Source of the DNA: RPQJ01 sp963778185
GTDB taxonomy: Bacteria > Pseudomonadota > Gammaproteobacteria > Steroidobacterales > Steroidobacteraceae
Direction of reading: 5' to 3'
Length of the DNA stretch: 64,000 nucleotides
NCBI GenBank assembly: GCA_963778185.1
Contig: CAVZTF010000001.1
Location: forward strand, 186,001 to 250,000
Under the pieces are notes generated by a model. The model was not told where the DNA came from and did no database searches. It was given only the letters and a program-made list of their open reading frames with translations. Made by a program: the position numbers and the translations under genes. Positions 20,304 through 31,512 of this stretch are shown one piece after another (within the stretch, counting starts at the first letter, position 1; each line of letters starts with the position of its first letter).

Positions 20304-21266
20304 TCAAGCGGTTCCTGTGTCCTCGTCGGGGCCGCCCGGAACGAACAGTCGCACGGTGCGGGCACGGCGATCCGCGCCGATCGCGACGATGCCGAGGAAG
20401 CCGCCGTCCGGGTCATAGGCCGCGACCCGTGGCGCTGGCTCGGTTCCCGGCGGGATCTCGATTACGCGTCCCTGGCACAGGTGCGCGGCGTCGAGGGCCG
20501 ACAGGTCGATCCGGGGCAGGCTGCGGAAGGCCACGTCGACCGGCAGCAGCCACGCCGGCGGGCTACCCCGGGGTTCCGCGGCCTCCCAGCGCTCGATGTC
20601 CTCCAGGCTCACCATGGTATCGCCCGCGAAGGGCTCGACCCACAGCCTGCGCAGGGCCGCGAGGTGCCCCAGGGTCCCGAGCCGCCGGGCGATTTCCTCG
20701 CCGAGCACCCGGACGTAGGTTCCCTTGGAACACTCGACCTCGAATTCGATCGCGTCTGGCGCGAGGTGCTTCAGTTCGATGCGAATGATCGTGATGGGGC
20801 GCGGTGGCCGCGGCACGACCTCCCCGCGCCGGGCCAGCTCGTACAGGGGGCGGCCCTGGTGCTTGAGCGCCGAGTACATGGGCGGCACCTGGGTGCCCGG
20901 GCCGACCAGTGCCTCGAGTACGCCCAGGACCTGTGCACGATCGAGCACGGGTACCGGGCGCTCCTGCACGACCGAGCCCTCGGCATCGCCGGTGTCGGTG
21001 GCGGCCCCGAGCCTCACGCAGGCGCGATAGGCCTTCGCCGAGCCCAGCAGCGAGCCACTCGCCTTGGTGGCCTGCCCGAAGCACAGCGGCAGCATGCCGG
21101 TCGCCATGGGATCGAGGGTGCCGGCGTGGCCGGCCTTGGCCGCCTGCAGCAGGCGGCGCACACGCTGCAGGGCCTGGGTGGAACTCGCGCCGGCGGGCTT
21201 GTCGAGCAGCACGATGCCGTCGACCCGGCGCCACGTCCGGCGCTGGCCTGGACCGGTGCCCCTCAC
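20304..21266 (-). CDS. truB: tRNA pseudouridine-55 synthase
   Basis: TruB (320 residues; E. coli 314) makes pseudouridine 55 in the T-loop of tRNAs. The catalytic aspartate is D52 in GHAGTLDPMATG. The N-terminal GIVLLDKPAGASS and the FEVECSKGTYVRVLGEEI block are diagnostic. A C-terminal PUA-like domain covers about 250-315. The start overlaps the rbfA stop by 4 bases. Confidence 0.96.
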   Translation of the reverse strand: MRGTGPGQRRTWRRVDGIVLLDKPAGASSTQALQRVRRLLQAAKAGHAGTLDPMATGMLPLCFGQATKASGSLLGSAKAYRACVRLGAATDTGDAEGSVVQERPVPVLDRAQVLGVLEALVGPGTQVPPMYSALKHQGRPLYELARRGEVVPRPPRPITIIRIELKHLAPDAIEFEVECSKGTYVRVLGEEIARRLGTLGHLAALRRLWVEPFAGDTMVSLEDIERWEAAEPRGSPPAWLLPVDVAFRSLPRIDLSALDAAHLCQGRVIEIPPGTEPAPRVAAYDPDGGFLGIVAIGADRRARTVRLFVPGGPDEDTGTA

Positions 21267-21664
21267 TTGTCCTCTTCGCCCGGACCCTCGCCGTCGTCGC
21301 CGTGCCGGGACTGGTCGTCGCGCACCGCGCGCGTGATGAGGCTGTCGAGGCGGTGGCCGCGCTCGAGTTCCTCGTCGGGCTGGAAATGGATGTGCGGGGC
21401 GATCCGCAGGCGCAGGGCCCGACCGAGCGGACCGCGCAGGTAGCGGGCCGCCTCCTCGAGGATCTCGAGCTGCCCGGGGTCGTGCGAGTCACCGGTCAGC
21501 AGCTCGAAATAGACCCAGGCGTGCGACAGGTCGGGCGACATGCGCACGTGCGTGATCGTCACCGGCTTCAGGCGCGGGTCGCGCACCTCGCGACGCAGCA
21601 TCTCGGCCAGCGTTCGCTGCACCTGCTCGGCGACGCGCCGGGCGCGCGGGACTTCACGCGGCAT
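21263..21664 (-). CDS. rbfA: Ribosome-binding factor A
   Basis: RbfA (133 residues) is a KH-fold 30S maturation factor that acts on the 5' end of 16S rRNA. The N-terminal RARRVAEQVQRTLAEMLRRE and the core DPRLKPVTITHVRMSPDLSH are typical. The last 20 residues are acidic. It sits between infB (9 bp away) and truB (4-bp overlap). Confidence 0.95.
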   Translation of the reverse strand: MPREVPRARRVAEQVQRTLAEMLRREVRDPRLKPVTITHVRMSPDLSHAWVYFELLTGDSHDPGQLEILEEAARYLRGPLGRALRLRIAPHIHFQPDEELERGHRLDSLITRAVRDDQSRHGDDGEGPGEEDK

Positions 21665-21673
21665 GGGGGCTCG

Positions 21674-24214
<2,541 letters not shown>

Positions 24215-24226
24215 GGAGTCCTCCGG

Positions 24227-25726
24227 TCAGGCCTGTTGCGCCTGCTCGAACCAGTGCTTGCGCGCGGCCAGGATCAGCTCGCCGGCGCGCCGCGGGTCGA
24301 GGTTGGGAATCTCGGCGAGTTCGTCCACCGACTGCTCGGCGAGGTCCTCGCGGGTGAGCACGCCGTGGCGCGCGAGTTCGGCCGCGAGTTCCTCGTCCAT
24401 GCCCTCGACCTCGAGCAGGTCGTCGGCGGGCGAGCCCTCGGAGGACTCCTCGCTCGCGATGGCCTGCGTGAGCAGCACGTCGCGGGCGCGGTTCCTGAGC
24501 TCCTGCACGATGTTCTCGTCGAACTCCTCGATGCCCTCGATCTCGGACTGCGGCACGTAGGCGATTTCCTCGATGCTGGAGAAGCCCTCCTGCACCAGGA
24601 TCGCGGCCACGTCCTCGTCGACGTCGAGCTGCTTCATGAAGAGGTCGCGCAGCTCGCGCTGCTCGGACTCGCTCTTCTCCTCCGCCGCCTGCTCGCTCAT
24701 GATGTTGAGCTTCCAGCCGGTGAGCTCGCTCGCGAGGCGGATGTTCTGCCCGCCGCGGCCGATGGCCTGCGACAGCTTGTCCTCGGCCACCGCGATGTCC
24801 ATGCTGTGGGACTCCTCGTCGACGACGATCGAGCTGACCTCGGCCGGCGCCATCGCGTTGATGACGAACTGCGCCGAGTTGTCGTCGAACGGAATGATGT
24901 CCACGCGCTCGCCGGCGATTTCGTTCGAGACCGCCTGCACGCGCGAGCCGCGCATGCCGACGCAGGCGCCGACCGGGTCGATGCGCGGGTCGTTGCTGCG
25001 CACGGCGATCTTGGCGCGCGCGCCCGGGTCGCGGGCGGCGCCGAGGATGTTGATCAGGCTCTGGCCCACTTCGGGCACCTCGAGCTTGAACAGCTCGATC
25101 AGGAACTCGGGGGCCGTGCGGCTCAGGAACAGCTGCGGGCCGCGCGGCTCGGAGCGCACGTCCTTGAGGAAGGCCTTGATGCGGTCCTGGGTGCGGACGG
25201 GCTCGCGCGGGATCATCGACTCGCGCGGGATGAAGCCCTCGGCGTTGCCGCCAAGGTCGACGAAGATGCCGTTGCGGTCGACGCGCTTGACGAGGCCCGA
25301 GACCAGCTGCCCGACCCGGCCCTTGTACTGCTCGACCACCTGCGCCCGCTCGGCCTCGCGCACCTTCTGCACGATGACCTGCTTGGCGGTCTGCGCGGCG
25401 ATGCGCCCGAAAGCCACCGACTCGAGCGGGGACTCGACGAAGCCGCCAGGCTCGGCGTCGGGCGTGACGTCGAGCGCGTCCTCGAGGCGCAGTTCCTTCT
25501 CCGGGAACTCGAGCTCGGTCGAGTCGTCGGCAAAGACCTTCCAGCGGCGGTAGGTGTCGTAGTCGCCCGTCTTGCGGTTGATCGCGACCCGCACGTCCAT
25601 GTCCTCGCCGTACTTCTTGCGCGTGGCGGACGCGAGCGCGGCTTCGAGTGCCTCGAAGATGACTTCCTTGTCGACGCCCTTCTCGTTGGAGACGGCGTCC
25701 ACGACCATCAGGATTTCCTTGTTCAT
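24227..25726 (-). CDS. nusA: Transcription termination/antitermination factor NusA
   Basis: NusA (499 residues; E. coli 495) modulates pausing, termination and antitermination. It has an N-terminal RNAP-binding domain starting MNKEILMVVDAVSNEKGVDK and an S1 domain around 135-200. Two KH domains follow, with VGACVGMRGSRVQAVSNEIA and AIGRGGQNIRLASELTGWKL. Two C-terminal acidic helix-hairpin-helix repeats (about 360-495) match the gammaproteobacterial form. It lies between rimP (25 bp) and infB (12 bp). Confidence 0.97.
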   Translation of the reverse strand: MNKEILMVVDAVSNEKGVDKEVIFEALEAALASATRKKYGEDMDVRVAINRKTGDYDTYRRWKVFADDSTELEFPEKELRLEDALDVTPDAEPGGFVESPLESVAFGRIAAQTAKQVIVQKVREAERAQVVEQYKGRVGQLVSGLVKRVDRNGIFVDLGGNAEGFIPRESMIPREPVRTQDRIKAFLKDVRSEPRGPQLFLSRTAPEFLIELFKLEVPEVGQSLINILGAARDPGARAKIAVRSNDPRIDPVGACVGMRGSRVQAVSNEIAGERVDIIPFDDNSAQFVINAMAPAEVSSIVVDEESHSMDIAVAEDKLSQAIGRGGQNIRLASELTGWKLNIMSEQAAEEKSESEQRELRDLFMKQLDVDEDVAAILVQEGFSSIEEIAYVPQSEIEGIEEFDENIVQELRNRARDVLLTQAIASEESSEGSPADDLLEVEGMDEELAAELARHGVLTREDLAEQSVDELAEIPNLDPRRAGELILAARKHWFEQAQQA

Positions 25727-25751
25727 CTCGCGTCCTCCCGACTTGCGGGGA

Positions 25752-26201
25752 TCAGATGTCCGGCGCCAGGTGCGCCCTGCGAATTCCGGCGACCGGCAGC
25801 ACGCAGCGCCGGCCGTCCACCTCCACCTCGATCGTCTCCGGGCCCGCCGCCACCAGCGGCCCCTTGTAGCGGCGCTGCCCGTCGAGCGGCTGCAGCGTCT
25901 CCACGAACACGGTCTCGCCGACGTAGCGCCCGAACTGCTCGGCCGTCCTGAGCGGACGCTCCAGCCCGGGCGAGGACACCTCGAGGGCGTACTGGCCCGG
26001 CACGGGGTCCTCGACGTCCAGCAACTCGCTCACCGCCCGGCTCACGCGCTCGCAGTCGTCGAGCGTGATGCCCGCCGCCGCGTCGATGTACACGCGCACG
26101 TAGCCGTTGCCACGGCCCGGCGAGTACTCGAGATCCCAGAGCTCGTAGCCCAGTCCCTCGATCACGGGGCGAACCAGCGCCACCAGCGTGTCCCTGAGCA
26201 T
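25752..26201 (-). CDS. rimP: Ribosome maturation factor RimP
   Basis: RimP (149 residues; E. coli 150) is needed for 30S maturation. ATG 26201 (MLRDTLVALVRPVIEGLGYE) is chosen because the frame upstream runs through the two leader hairpins. The block YVRVYIDAAAGITLDDCERV and the C-terminal SH3-like domain (LEVSSPGLERPL onward) are typical. It is first in the rimP-nusA-infB-rbfA-truB-rpsO-pnp operon. Confidence 0.95.
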   Translation of the reverse strand: MLRDTLVALVRPVIEGLGYELWDLEYSPGRGNGYVRVYIDAAAGITLDDCERVSRAVSELLDVEDPVPGQYALEVSSPGLERPLRTAEQFGRYVGETVFVETLQPLDGQRRYKGPLVAAGPETIEVEVDGRRCVLPVAGIRRAHLAPDI

Positions 26202-26229
26202 GCAACCGTCCTTGCGCTCGGCGCAGAAA

Positions 26230-26253
26230 CGAAAAATGGGCCGGCGGCCCATT
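26230..26253 (-). terminator. Second hairpin with T-tract before rimP
   Basis: A perfect 8-bp stem AATGGGCC/GGCCCATT (26235-26253) with a 3-nt loop is followed on the minus strand by a T-rich run (TTTTTCGTTTC). It lies about 30 nt upstream of the rimP start, between that start and the first terminator. Confidence 0.6.
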
Positions 26254-26293
26254 CGTTGCTTCGCGGCCGGCGCGGGCAAGCCCGTCCGCCGCA

Positions 26294-26321
26294 AAAGAAA
26301 AATCCCCGCTGTGGGGGATTT
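26294..26321 (-). terminator. Intrinsic terminator in the rimP leader
   Basis: An 8-bp stem AAATCCCC/GGGGATTT (26300-26321) with a 6-nt loop is followed on the minus strand by TTTTTCTTTT. It is a canonical intrinsic terminator about 95 nt upstream of the rimP ATG, so it must be conditional or end a separate short RNA. Confidence 0.75.
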
Positions 26322-26460
26322 CTCTGGCGAATCTCCCGCCGTACCGGCTCAGCCCCGCTCGTGGAGCCTGCCTGCCCGGCCAGGAACCGACGCGAATCAG
26401 TGAGTTACATGATCGCCCAGCCCCCGGACCCGCGATTCTATAGCAAGGGGTGCGTTGCGG

Positions 26461-27087
26461 CTAGTCCGGGGCGTACAAGCCGCCGGTGGCTGCGAGCCAG
26501 TCCGCGATGCGTTCGGTCGCGCCGCCGACATCTCCGTTCGAGACGTCCACTTCGAGCGACGGCAGGCGCGAGGCGCTCACCGCCGCTCGCATCTCGCCCT
26601 GCTCGGCGACGAACGCCTCGAGGTGGTCGTACTGTCCCGGGTTCCCCGAGACCTTCAGGCGCTCCTCGCGCGCCGCCGCGAAGGACTCCGGGCTGCGGAC
26701 GCACAACACCAGGCGGAATCCCAGTGGCCGCAGGCGATCCTCCAGCCAGCCGAAGTCGTACGTGCGCCGGCGCTCGCGACGCTGGTACACGATGGTCGAG
26801 ACGTGGAAGCGATCGATGATCCAGGAGTAGTAGCGCTGCAGTTCGAAGAGCCGCGCCCAGGTGGCGTAGGTCTCCATCGCGAGCGACTCTTCCGCGGGCT
26901 CGAAGTTGATCAGCCCGCGACCCCACGGAAAATTGGTGAAGGCACACCACTCGGCCGAGATCAGCGGAGAGTGGTAGCGGTACCTGCGCGGCCCCACCAC
27001 TCGCGGATGCTCGTTCAGCGCGAAGGCGATGTCGGTCTTGTGGGTGAGCCGCGTCCCCTCGAGGATGATCTTCGGGCAGAGCTTCAT
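26461..27087 (-). CDS. Unrecognised P-loop-kinase-like protein at the end of the tyrosine operon
   Basis: This 208-residue protein is not recognised. It starts MKLCPKIILEGTRLTHKTD, where the strand-loop-helix looks like a nucleotide-kinase P-loop but the GxxxxGK[ST] glycine before lysine is histidine (GTRLTHKT). Further in are a DRFHVST segment resembling the DR-type substrate motif of thymidylate/deoxynucleoside kinases and a basic RSPESFAAAREERLK segment resembling a lid. A thymidylate-kinase-fold protein of altered activity is inferred. Its ATG overlaps the aminotransferase stop (ATGA), so it is translationally coupled to the tyrosine catabolic genes. No membrane segment or signal peptide is seen. 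Confidence 0.6.
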   Translation of the reverse strand: MKLCPKIILEGTRLTHKTDIAFALNEHPRVVGPRRYRYHSPLISAEWCAFTNFPWGRGLINFEPAEESLAMETYATWARLFELQRYYSWIIDRFHVSTIVYQRRERRRTYDFGWLEDRLRPLGFRLVLCVRSPESFAAAREERLKVSGNPGQYDHLEAFVAEQGEMRAAVSASRLPSLEVDVSNGDVGGATERIADWLAATGGLYAPD

Positions 27088-28283
27088 GCGCCCCGGGGCA
27101 GCAGCGAGACGATGCTCTCGGCGACGTAGTCCACGTTCGACGGGCTGACCCCCGCGACGTTCACGCGGCCGTCCGGCGGGGTGTAGACGTGGCGCCGCGC
27201 GCTCAGCGCGGCCGTGGCCGCGGCGTCGAGCCCGATCAGCGAGAACATGCCGCGATGCCGCTCGAGCCAGGAGAAGTCGAGGTCCGGCCGCCGGGCGGCG
27301 AGCCGCCCCGCGAGCAGCGTCCGCAACGACTTCATGCGGGTCGTCATTGCCGCGACCTCCTGCTCCCACAGCGTGCGCAGCCCCGGATCGCAGAGCACGC
27401 GCGCCGCGACGGCCGCGCCGTGGTCCGGCGGCATCGAATACATCCGCCGCGCCACTCGCTGCAGCTGGCTCCCGATGGCGGCGGCCGACGCAGCGTTCGC
27501 CGCCAGCGCGATCAGAGCGCCGGTGCGTTCGCGGTACAGGCCGAAGTTCTTCGAGCAGGAGACCGCAAGCAGCAACTCGGGGAGGCGTGCGGCGAGAATC
27601 CGCAGGCCCGCCACGTCGCTCTCGATGTCGTCGCCCAGGCCCTGGTAGGCGAGGTCCACGAATGGCAGCAGGCCGCGGCGCTCGATGACTCCAGCGAGCG
27701 CCAACCACTGGGCCGCGTCGAGATCGGCGCCGGTCGGGTTGTGGCAGCAGCCGTGCAGGAGCACCACCGATCCGGCCGGCAGTGCCGCGACGTGATCGAG
27801 CAGCTGATCGAAGGCGACGCCGTGCGTCACCGGGTCGAAATACGGGTAGCGCCGCAGGGGCAGCCCGACCGAGCCGACCAGCGGCTCGTGGTTGGCCCAG
27901 GTCGGGTCGCTCACGTGGATCACGGCCTCGGGGTCGGCCACGCGGACCAGCTCGGCGCCGAGCCTGAGCGCCCCGCAACCGCCGACGGTCTGGATGGTCG
28001 CGATCCGTTCACCGAGGGCGCCCGCCAGCGGGCCGAGCGCGAGACGGGCGGTCTGCGCGTTGAACTCCGGGTTGCCGGCCGGACCGACGTAGGTCTTGCT
28101 GGTCTGCTCGGCCAGCACGGCCGTCTCGGCTGCGCGCACCGCCGCGGGCACCGGCGTGTTGCCCGCCTCGTCTCGGTACACGCCGACGCCAAGGTCGACC
28201 TTGAGAGGCGAGGTGTCGCGATGGAACGCGGCGGTGACGCCCAGGATCGTATCCGGGGGCAGTGGCTCGATTTCGGCAAACAT
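27084..28283 (-). CDS. Aromatic/aspartate aminotransferase (class I-alpha)
   Basis: This 399-residue PLP enzyme is of the AspC/TyrB type, starting MFAEIEPLPPDTILGVTAAF. Key residues visible are HNPTG (181-185, with the family Asn), D210 in FVDLAYQG, PLP lysine K245 in VSCSKNFGLYRERTG, and R253. AspC and TyrB interconvert aspartate or aromatic amino acids with oxoacids. Next to fahA, hmgA and hpd it most likely removes the amino group of tyrosine, giving 4-hydroxyphenylpyruvate for Hpd. The gene is 21 bp after fahA and overlaps the next gene by 4 bases. Confidence 0.88.
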   Translation of the reverse strand: MFAEIEPLPPDTILGVTAAFHRDTSPLKVDLGVGVYRDEAGNTPVPAAVRAAETAVLAEQTSKTYVGPAGNPEFNAQTARLALGPLAGALGERIATIQTVGGCGALRLGAELVRVADPEAVIHVSDPTWANHEPLVGSVGLPLRRYPYFDPVTHGVAFDQLLDHVAALPAGSVVLLHGCCHNPTGADLDAAQWLALAGVIERRGLLPFVDLAYQGLGDDIESDVAGLRILAARLPELLLAVSCSKNFGLYRERTGALIALAANAASAAAIGSQLQRVARRMYSMPPDHGAAVAARVLCDPGLRTLWEQEVAAMTTRMKSLRTLLAGRLAARRPDLDFSWLERHRGMFSLIGLDAAATAALSARRHVYTPPDGRVNVAGVSPSNVDYVAESIVSLLPRGA

Positions 28284-28304
28284 CCGGCGAATTCTACGCG
28301 GCTT

Positions 28305-29297
28305 CTACGTGGCGGGGCGCGCTGGGACGACCCGCTGGTCGATTGCGCCGAAGATGCTCGCCCCGGTCCGGTCGAGCATCTCGATGCGGACGTGGTCGCC
28401 GAAGGCCAGGAACGGCGTGAGCGGCCGCCCATGCTCGATCTGTTCCAGCATGCGCCGTTCCGCGATGCACGAGGAGCCGCGGCTGCGGTCATGGTTGGAC
28501 ACCGTGCCGGACCCGATGATGGCGCCGGCACCGAGACGCCGGGTCTTCGCCACGTGGGCGATCAGCGTCGGGAAGTCGAAGGTCATGTCCGTGCCGGCTT
28601 CGGGACGGCCGAGCAGCTGGCCGTTCACGTGCGAGACGAGCGGCAGGCTGGCCTTGCCACCGTCCCAGGCGTCGCCGAGCTCGTCCGGGGTCACGGCGCA
28701 GGGCGAGAACGCCGTCGCGGGCTTCGACTGGTAGAAGCCGAAGCCCTTGGCGAGCTCGGCCGGGATCAGGTTGCGCAGCGACCAGTCGTTCACCAGCATC
28801 ACGAGCCTGATGTGCCTTCGGGCGTCGGCGGCGTCCGTGCCCATGGCCACGTCGTCCGTCACCACGGCCACCTCGGCTTCGAGGTCGATGCCGAACTCCT
28901 CGCTCGGGAACGGCGCATCGGCCGTCGGCGCGAGGAAATCGTCGCTGCCGCCCTGGTAGACGAGCGGGTCGGTCCAGAAGCTCGGCGGCATTTCCGCGCC
29001 GCGCGCCTTGCGCACCAGCTCGACGTGGTTGACGTACGCGGAGCCGTCCACCCAGTGGTAGGCGCGCGGCAGCGGCGACCTTACGCGCGTGGCGTCGAAG
29101 CTGAAGCCGCCGGCGCCCCGGCCCGCCTCGAACCCGGCGGCCGCTTGCTCGAGCCGCGGCGCGATCACGTTCCAGTCGTCCAGCGCTGCCTGCAGCGTCG
29201 GTGCGATGTGTGGCACGGGCAGCGCGCGCACGAGGTCGCGGCTGACGATGAGCAGCTGTCCGTCGCGGGTGCCGTCGTCGAGGGTGGCGAGCTTCAC
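28305..29297 (-). CDS. fahA: Fumarylacetoacetate hydrolase
   Basis: The product is 330 residues from GTG 29297, which follows the hmgA stop by 4 bp with a GGGA-type ribosome site. It cleaves fumarylacetoacetate to fumarate and acetoacetate, the last step of tyrosine breakdown. The FAH-fold metal ligands are visible in DLEAE (D138, E140, E142) and D171 in VNDWSLRN. GAGAIIGSGTVSN is the usual late motif. Neighbours supply the preceding steps except maleylacetoacetate isomerase. Confidence 0.88.
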   Translation of the reverse strand: MKLATLDDGTRDGQLLIVSRDLVRALPVPHIAPTLQAALDDWNVIAPRLEQAAAGFEAGRGAGGFSFDATRVRSPLPRAYHWVDGSAYVNHVELVRKARGAEMPPSFWTDPLVYQGGSDDFLAPTADAPFPSEEFGIDLEAEVAVVTDDVAMGTDAADARRHIRLVMLVNDWSLRNLIPAELAKGFGFYQSKPATAFSPCAVTPDELGDAWDGGKASLPLVSHVNGQLLGRPEAGTDMTFDFPTLIAHVAKTRRLGAGAIIGSGTVSNHDRSRGSSCIAERRMLEQIEHGRPLTPFLAFGDHVRIEMLDRTGASIFGAIDQRVVPARPAT

Positions 29298-29301
29298 TTC
29301 G

Positions 29302-30426
29302 TCATCCCTTCCAGCTGTCCACGTAGCCCAGCCACTCGACGGCCTGCGCACCGGGTGCGACGTCGAGCGCATCGCGGGTGTCGATCATGACCGCGTACTC
29401 CTCGGTGGCGGGCTTCGCCTGCTGGAACATGCGCGTCAGGGCCTTCGGGTGCGGGCCGTGCGTGAACCCGCCCGGATGGAAGGTGACCATGCCCGGATGA
29501 ATGTTGTCGCGGCTGAAGAAGTCGCCTGCATGGTAGAAGATGACCTCGTCGTAGTCGTCGTTGCTGTGGAAGAACGGGACCTTGAGCGCGCCGGGGTCGC
29601 TCTCGAAGGGGCGCGGCGCGAAGGTGCACACGACGAACCGGTTCGACAGGAACGTGGTGTGCGCCGAGGGCGGCAGGTGATAGCGGTGGCTCATCAGCGG
29701 ACGGATGTGCTTCACGTTGATCCGCACCACCGACAGCTCGCCGTGCCAGCCGATCGCATCCAGCGGGTTGAACGGGTAGGTGATGAGGGACACCTCGTTG
29801 CGCCGCTTGACCTCCACCTGCCAGTCCGCCCGCCCCGCCTGCTGCGCGAGGAACGCCTCGTCGATGCGCGGCGTGTCGAGCAGGGCCGGGTCGAAGATGG
29901 CATGGTTCCCGGCCAGGCCCTTGTCGGGCAGCGTGTAGCTGGCGTTGGTCGCCTCGACCATCAGCAGGTCGACCGGGCCGCCGGACTCGAGCCGCCACAG
30001 GGTTCCGCGCGGCAGGACGAGGTAGTCCCCGGCCGCAAACTCGAGGTGGCCGAAGTCGCAGTGGAGGTGCCCGGCGCCCGCGTGCACGAACAGGAGATCG
30101 TCGCCGTCCGCGTTGCGCGCGAGGCGCTCCATCGAGCCCGCCATCCGCCAGTAGCGGATGCGGCAATGGGCGTTGGCGAGCGCGGTCGGCGCCGACCACG
30201 GGCCGCCCGGCTGCGTCGGCAACTTCGTGAGGTCGAAGGCCCGCGGTCGCAGCGGCCCGCTGAAGTCGGTCCAGCCCGTCGGCGGATGGCGGTGATGGAA
30301 GAACGCGGCCGGGCCGAAGAAGCCCTCCTTGCTCATTTCGCGTTCGTAGGTGCCCTCCGGCAGGTCGCAGTGCGCCTGCCGCGACGCCGTCCCTTCGACG
30401 CGCGAAACGGGAATGTATCGTTTCAT
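29302..30426 (-). CDS. hmgA: Homogentisate 1,2-dioxygenase
   Basis: The 374-residue protein is the short bacterial form of homogentisate dioxygenase, a cupin with mononuclear Fe(II). It opens the homogentisate ring to maleylacetoacetate. The iron-site region is visible as H287 and E294 in HSNDDYDEVIFYHAGDFFSR, and histidines in VTFHPGGFTHGPHP (H317, H323, H326). The N-terminal region has GFFGPAAFFHHRHPPTGW. Start is ATG 30426 (MKRYIPVSRVEG), 14 bp after hpd. Confidence 0.92.
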   Translation of the reverse strand: MKRYIPVSRVEGTASRQAHCDLPEGTYEREMSKEGFFGPAAFFHHRHPPTGWTDFSGPLRPRAFDLTKLPTQPGGPWSAPTALANAHCRIRYWRMAGSMERLARNADGDDLLFVHAGAGHLHCDFGHLEFAAGDYLVLPRGTLWRLESGGPVDLLMVEATNASYTLPDKGLAGNHAIFDPALLDTPRIDEAFLAQQAGRADWQVEVKRRNEVSLITYPFNPLDAIGWHGELSVVRINVKHIRPLMSHRYHLPPSAHTTFLSNRFVVCTFAPRPFESDPGALKVPFFHSNDDYDEVIFYHAGDFFSRDNIHPGMVTFHPGGFTHGPHPKALTRMFQQAKPATEEYAVMIDTRDALDVAPGAQAVEWLGYVDSWKG

Positions 30427-30440
30427 GCCGGCCCTCCCCT

Positions 30441-31487
30441 TCAGATCACTCCCCGTCGTTCCTGGTCGAGCTCGATGGACTCGAACAGCGCGCGGAAGTT
30501 GCCCTCGCCGAAGCCCTCGTTGCCCTTGCGCTGGATGATCTCGAAGAAGATCGGACCGATCACGTTCTTCGTGAAGATCTGCAGCAGGATGCCGTCCTTC
30601 GCGCTGCCGTCCATCAGGATGCGGCGGCGCTCGAGTTCCTCGAGCGACTCGCGGTGCCCGAGCACGCGGGCGTTCACGCCCTCGTAGTAGGTGTCGGGCG
30701 TGTCCTGGAATTCGATGCCGTTGCGGCGCAGCTGGTCCACCGTGCCGTAGATGTCGTCGGTCGCGAGCGCGATGTGCTGGATGCCCTCGCCGTGGTACTC
30801 GCGCAGGTACTCCTCGATCTGCGACCTGTCGTCCTGCGACTCGTTGATCGGGATGCGGATCTTGCCGCACGGACTCGTCATCGCGCGGCTCAGGAGCCCC
30901 GTCTTGCGTCCCTCGATGTCGAAGTAGCGGATCTCGCGGAAGTTGAACAGACGCTCGTAGAAGCCGGACCACTTGTCCATGTTGCCGCGCTGCACGTTGT
31001 GCGTCAGGTGGTCGATGACCGCGAGGCCCGCCGAGCGGCTCGGCGTGGGCGCCTGCACGGGCACGAAGTCGACGTCGTAGATGGTGCGCTCGCCGTAGCG
31101 GTCCACGAGATGGATGATGCTGCCGCCGATGCCTTCGATGGCCGGGATGTTGAGTTCCATCGGCCCGACCGGCGCCTTCACCGGAGTGGCGCCGAGTTCC
31201 ACCGCGCGCCTGAAAGCCGCCGCGGCATCCTTGACGCGAAAAGCCATCGCGCAGGCGGAGGGCCCGTGCTGCTGGGCGAAGCGCTGGCCGAAGCCGCCCG
31301 GCTCGGCGTTGATGATGAAGTTGATGTCGCCCTGCTTGTGCAGCGTGACGTTCTTGCTGCGGTGTCGCGCCGCGACCGGAAAGCCCATGCGCTCGAACAG
31401 CGAGCGCAGCAGCACCGGGTCCGGCGCCGTGTACTCGACAAACTCGAAGCCGTCGGTGCCCATCGGATTGTCGAACAGGTCGGGCAT
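30441..31487 (-). CDS. hpd: 4-hydroxyphenylpyruvate dioxygenase
   Basis: The 348-residue protein has two vicinal-oxygen-chelate domains. Fe(II) ligands are H160 (VIDHLTHNVQ), H238 (GIQHIALATDD) and E316 (GPIFFEIIQRKG). It converts 4-hydroxyphenylpyruvate to homogentisate. ATG 31487 (MPDLFDNPMGTDGFEFVEYT) is used; upstream in-frame codons run through the promoter region and are not family-like. It is first in the hpd-hmgA-fahA-aminotransferase-P-loop operon. Confidence 0.95.
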   Translation of the reverse strand: MPDLFDNPMGTDGFEFVEYTAPDPVLLRSLFERMGFPVAARHRSKNVTLHKQGDINFIINAEPGGFGQRFAQQHGPSACAMAFRVKDAAAAFRRAVELGATPVKAPVGPMELNIPAIEGIGGSIIHLVDRYGERTIYDVDFVPVQAPTPSRSAGLAVIDHLTHNVQRGNMDKWSGFYERLFNFREIRYFDIEGRKTGLLSRAMTSPCGKIRIPINESQDDRSQIEEYLREYHGEGIQHIALATDDIYGTVDQLRRNGIEFQDTPDTYYEGVNARVLGHRESLEELERRRILMDGSAKDGILLQIFTKNVIGPIFFEIIQRKGNEGFGEGNFRALFESIELDQERRGVI

Positions 31488-31512
31488 CTGGGTATCCCCC
31501 GCCGGAATAATC

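Larger units (their letters stand above)
26202..26445 (-). promoter_or_regulatory. Promoter and structured leader of the rimP operon
   Basis: Reading the minus strand, an extended -10 element TGC-TATAGAAT lies at 26445-26435, inside or just after the end of the preceding gene. No good -35 is seen, which fits an extended -10 promoter. The transcript would carry a GC-rich leader of about 225 nt before the rimP ATG. Two terminator-like hairpins sit in it, at 26321-26294 and 26253-26230. In many relatives this position holds a tRNA gene; no cloverleaf is visible here. An attenuated leader or an independent small RNA is inferred. Confidence 0.5.

Noticed and set aside
26202..26460. A tRNA gene upstream of rimP, as in enterics
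   Set aside because: No acceptor stem, T-loop TTC or anticodon arm could be folded from either strand.
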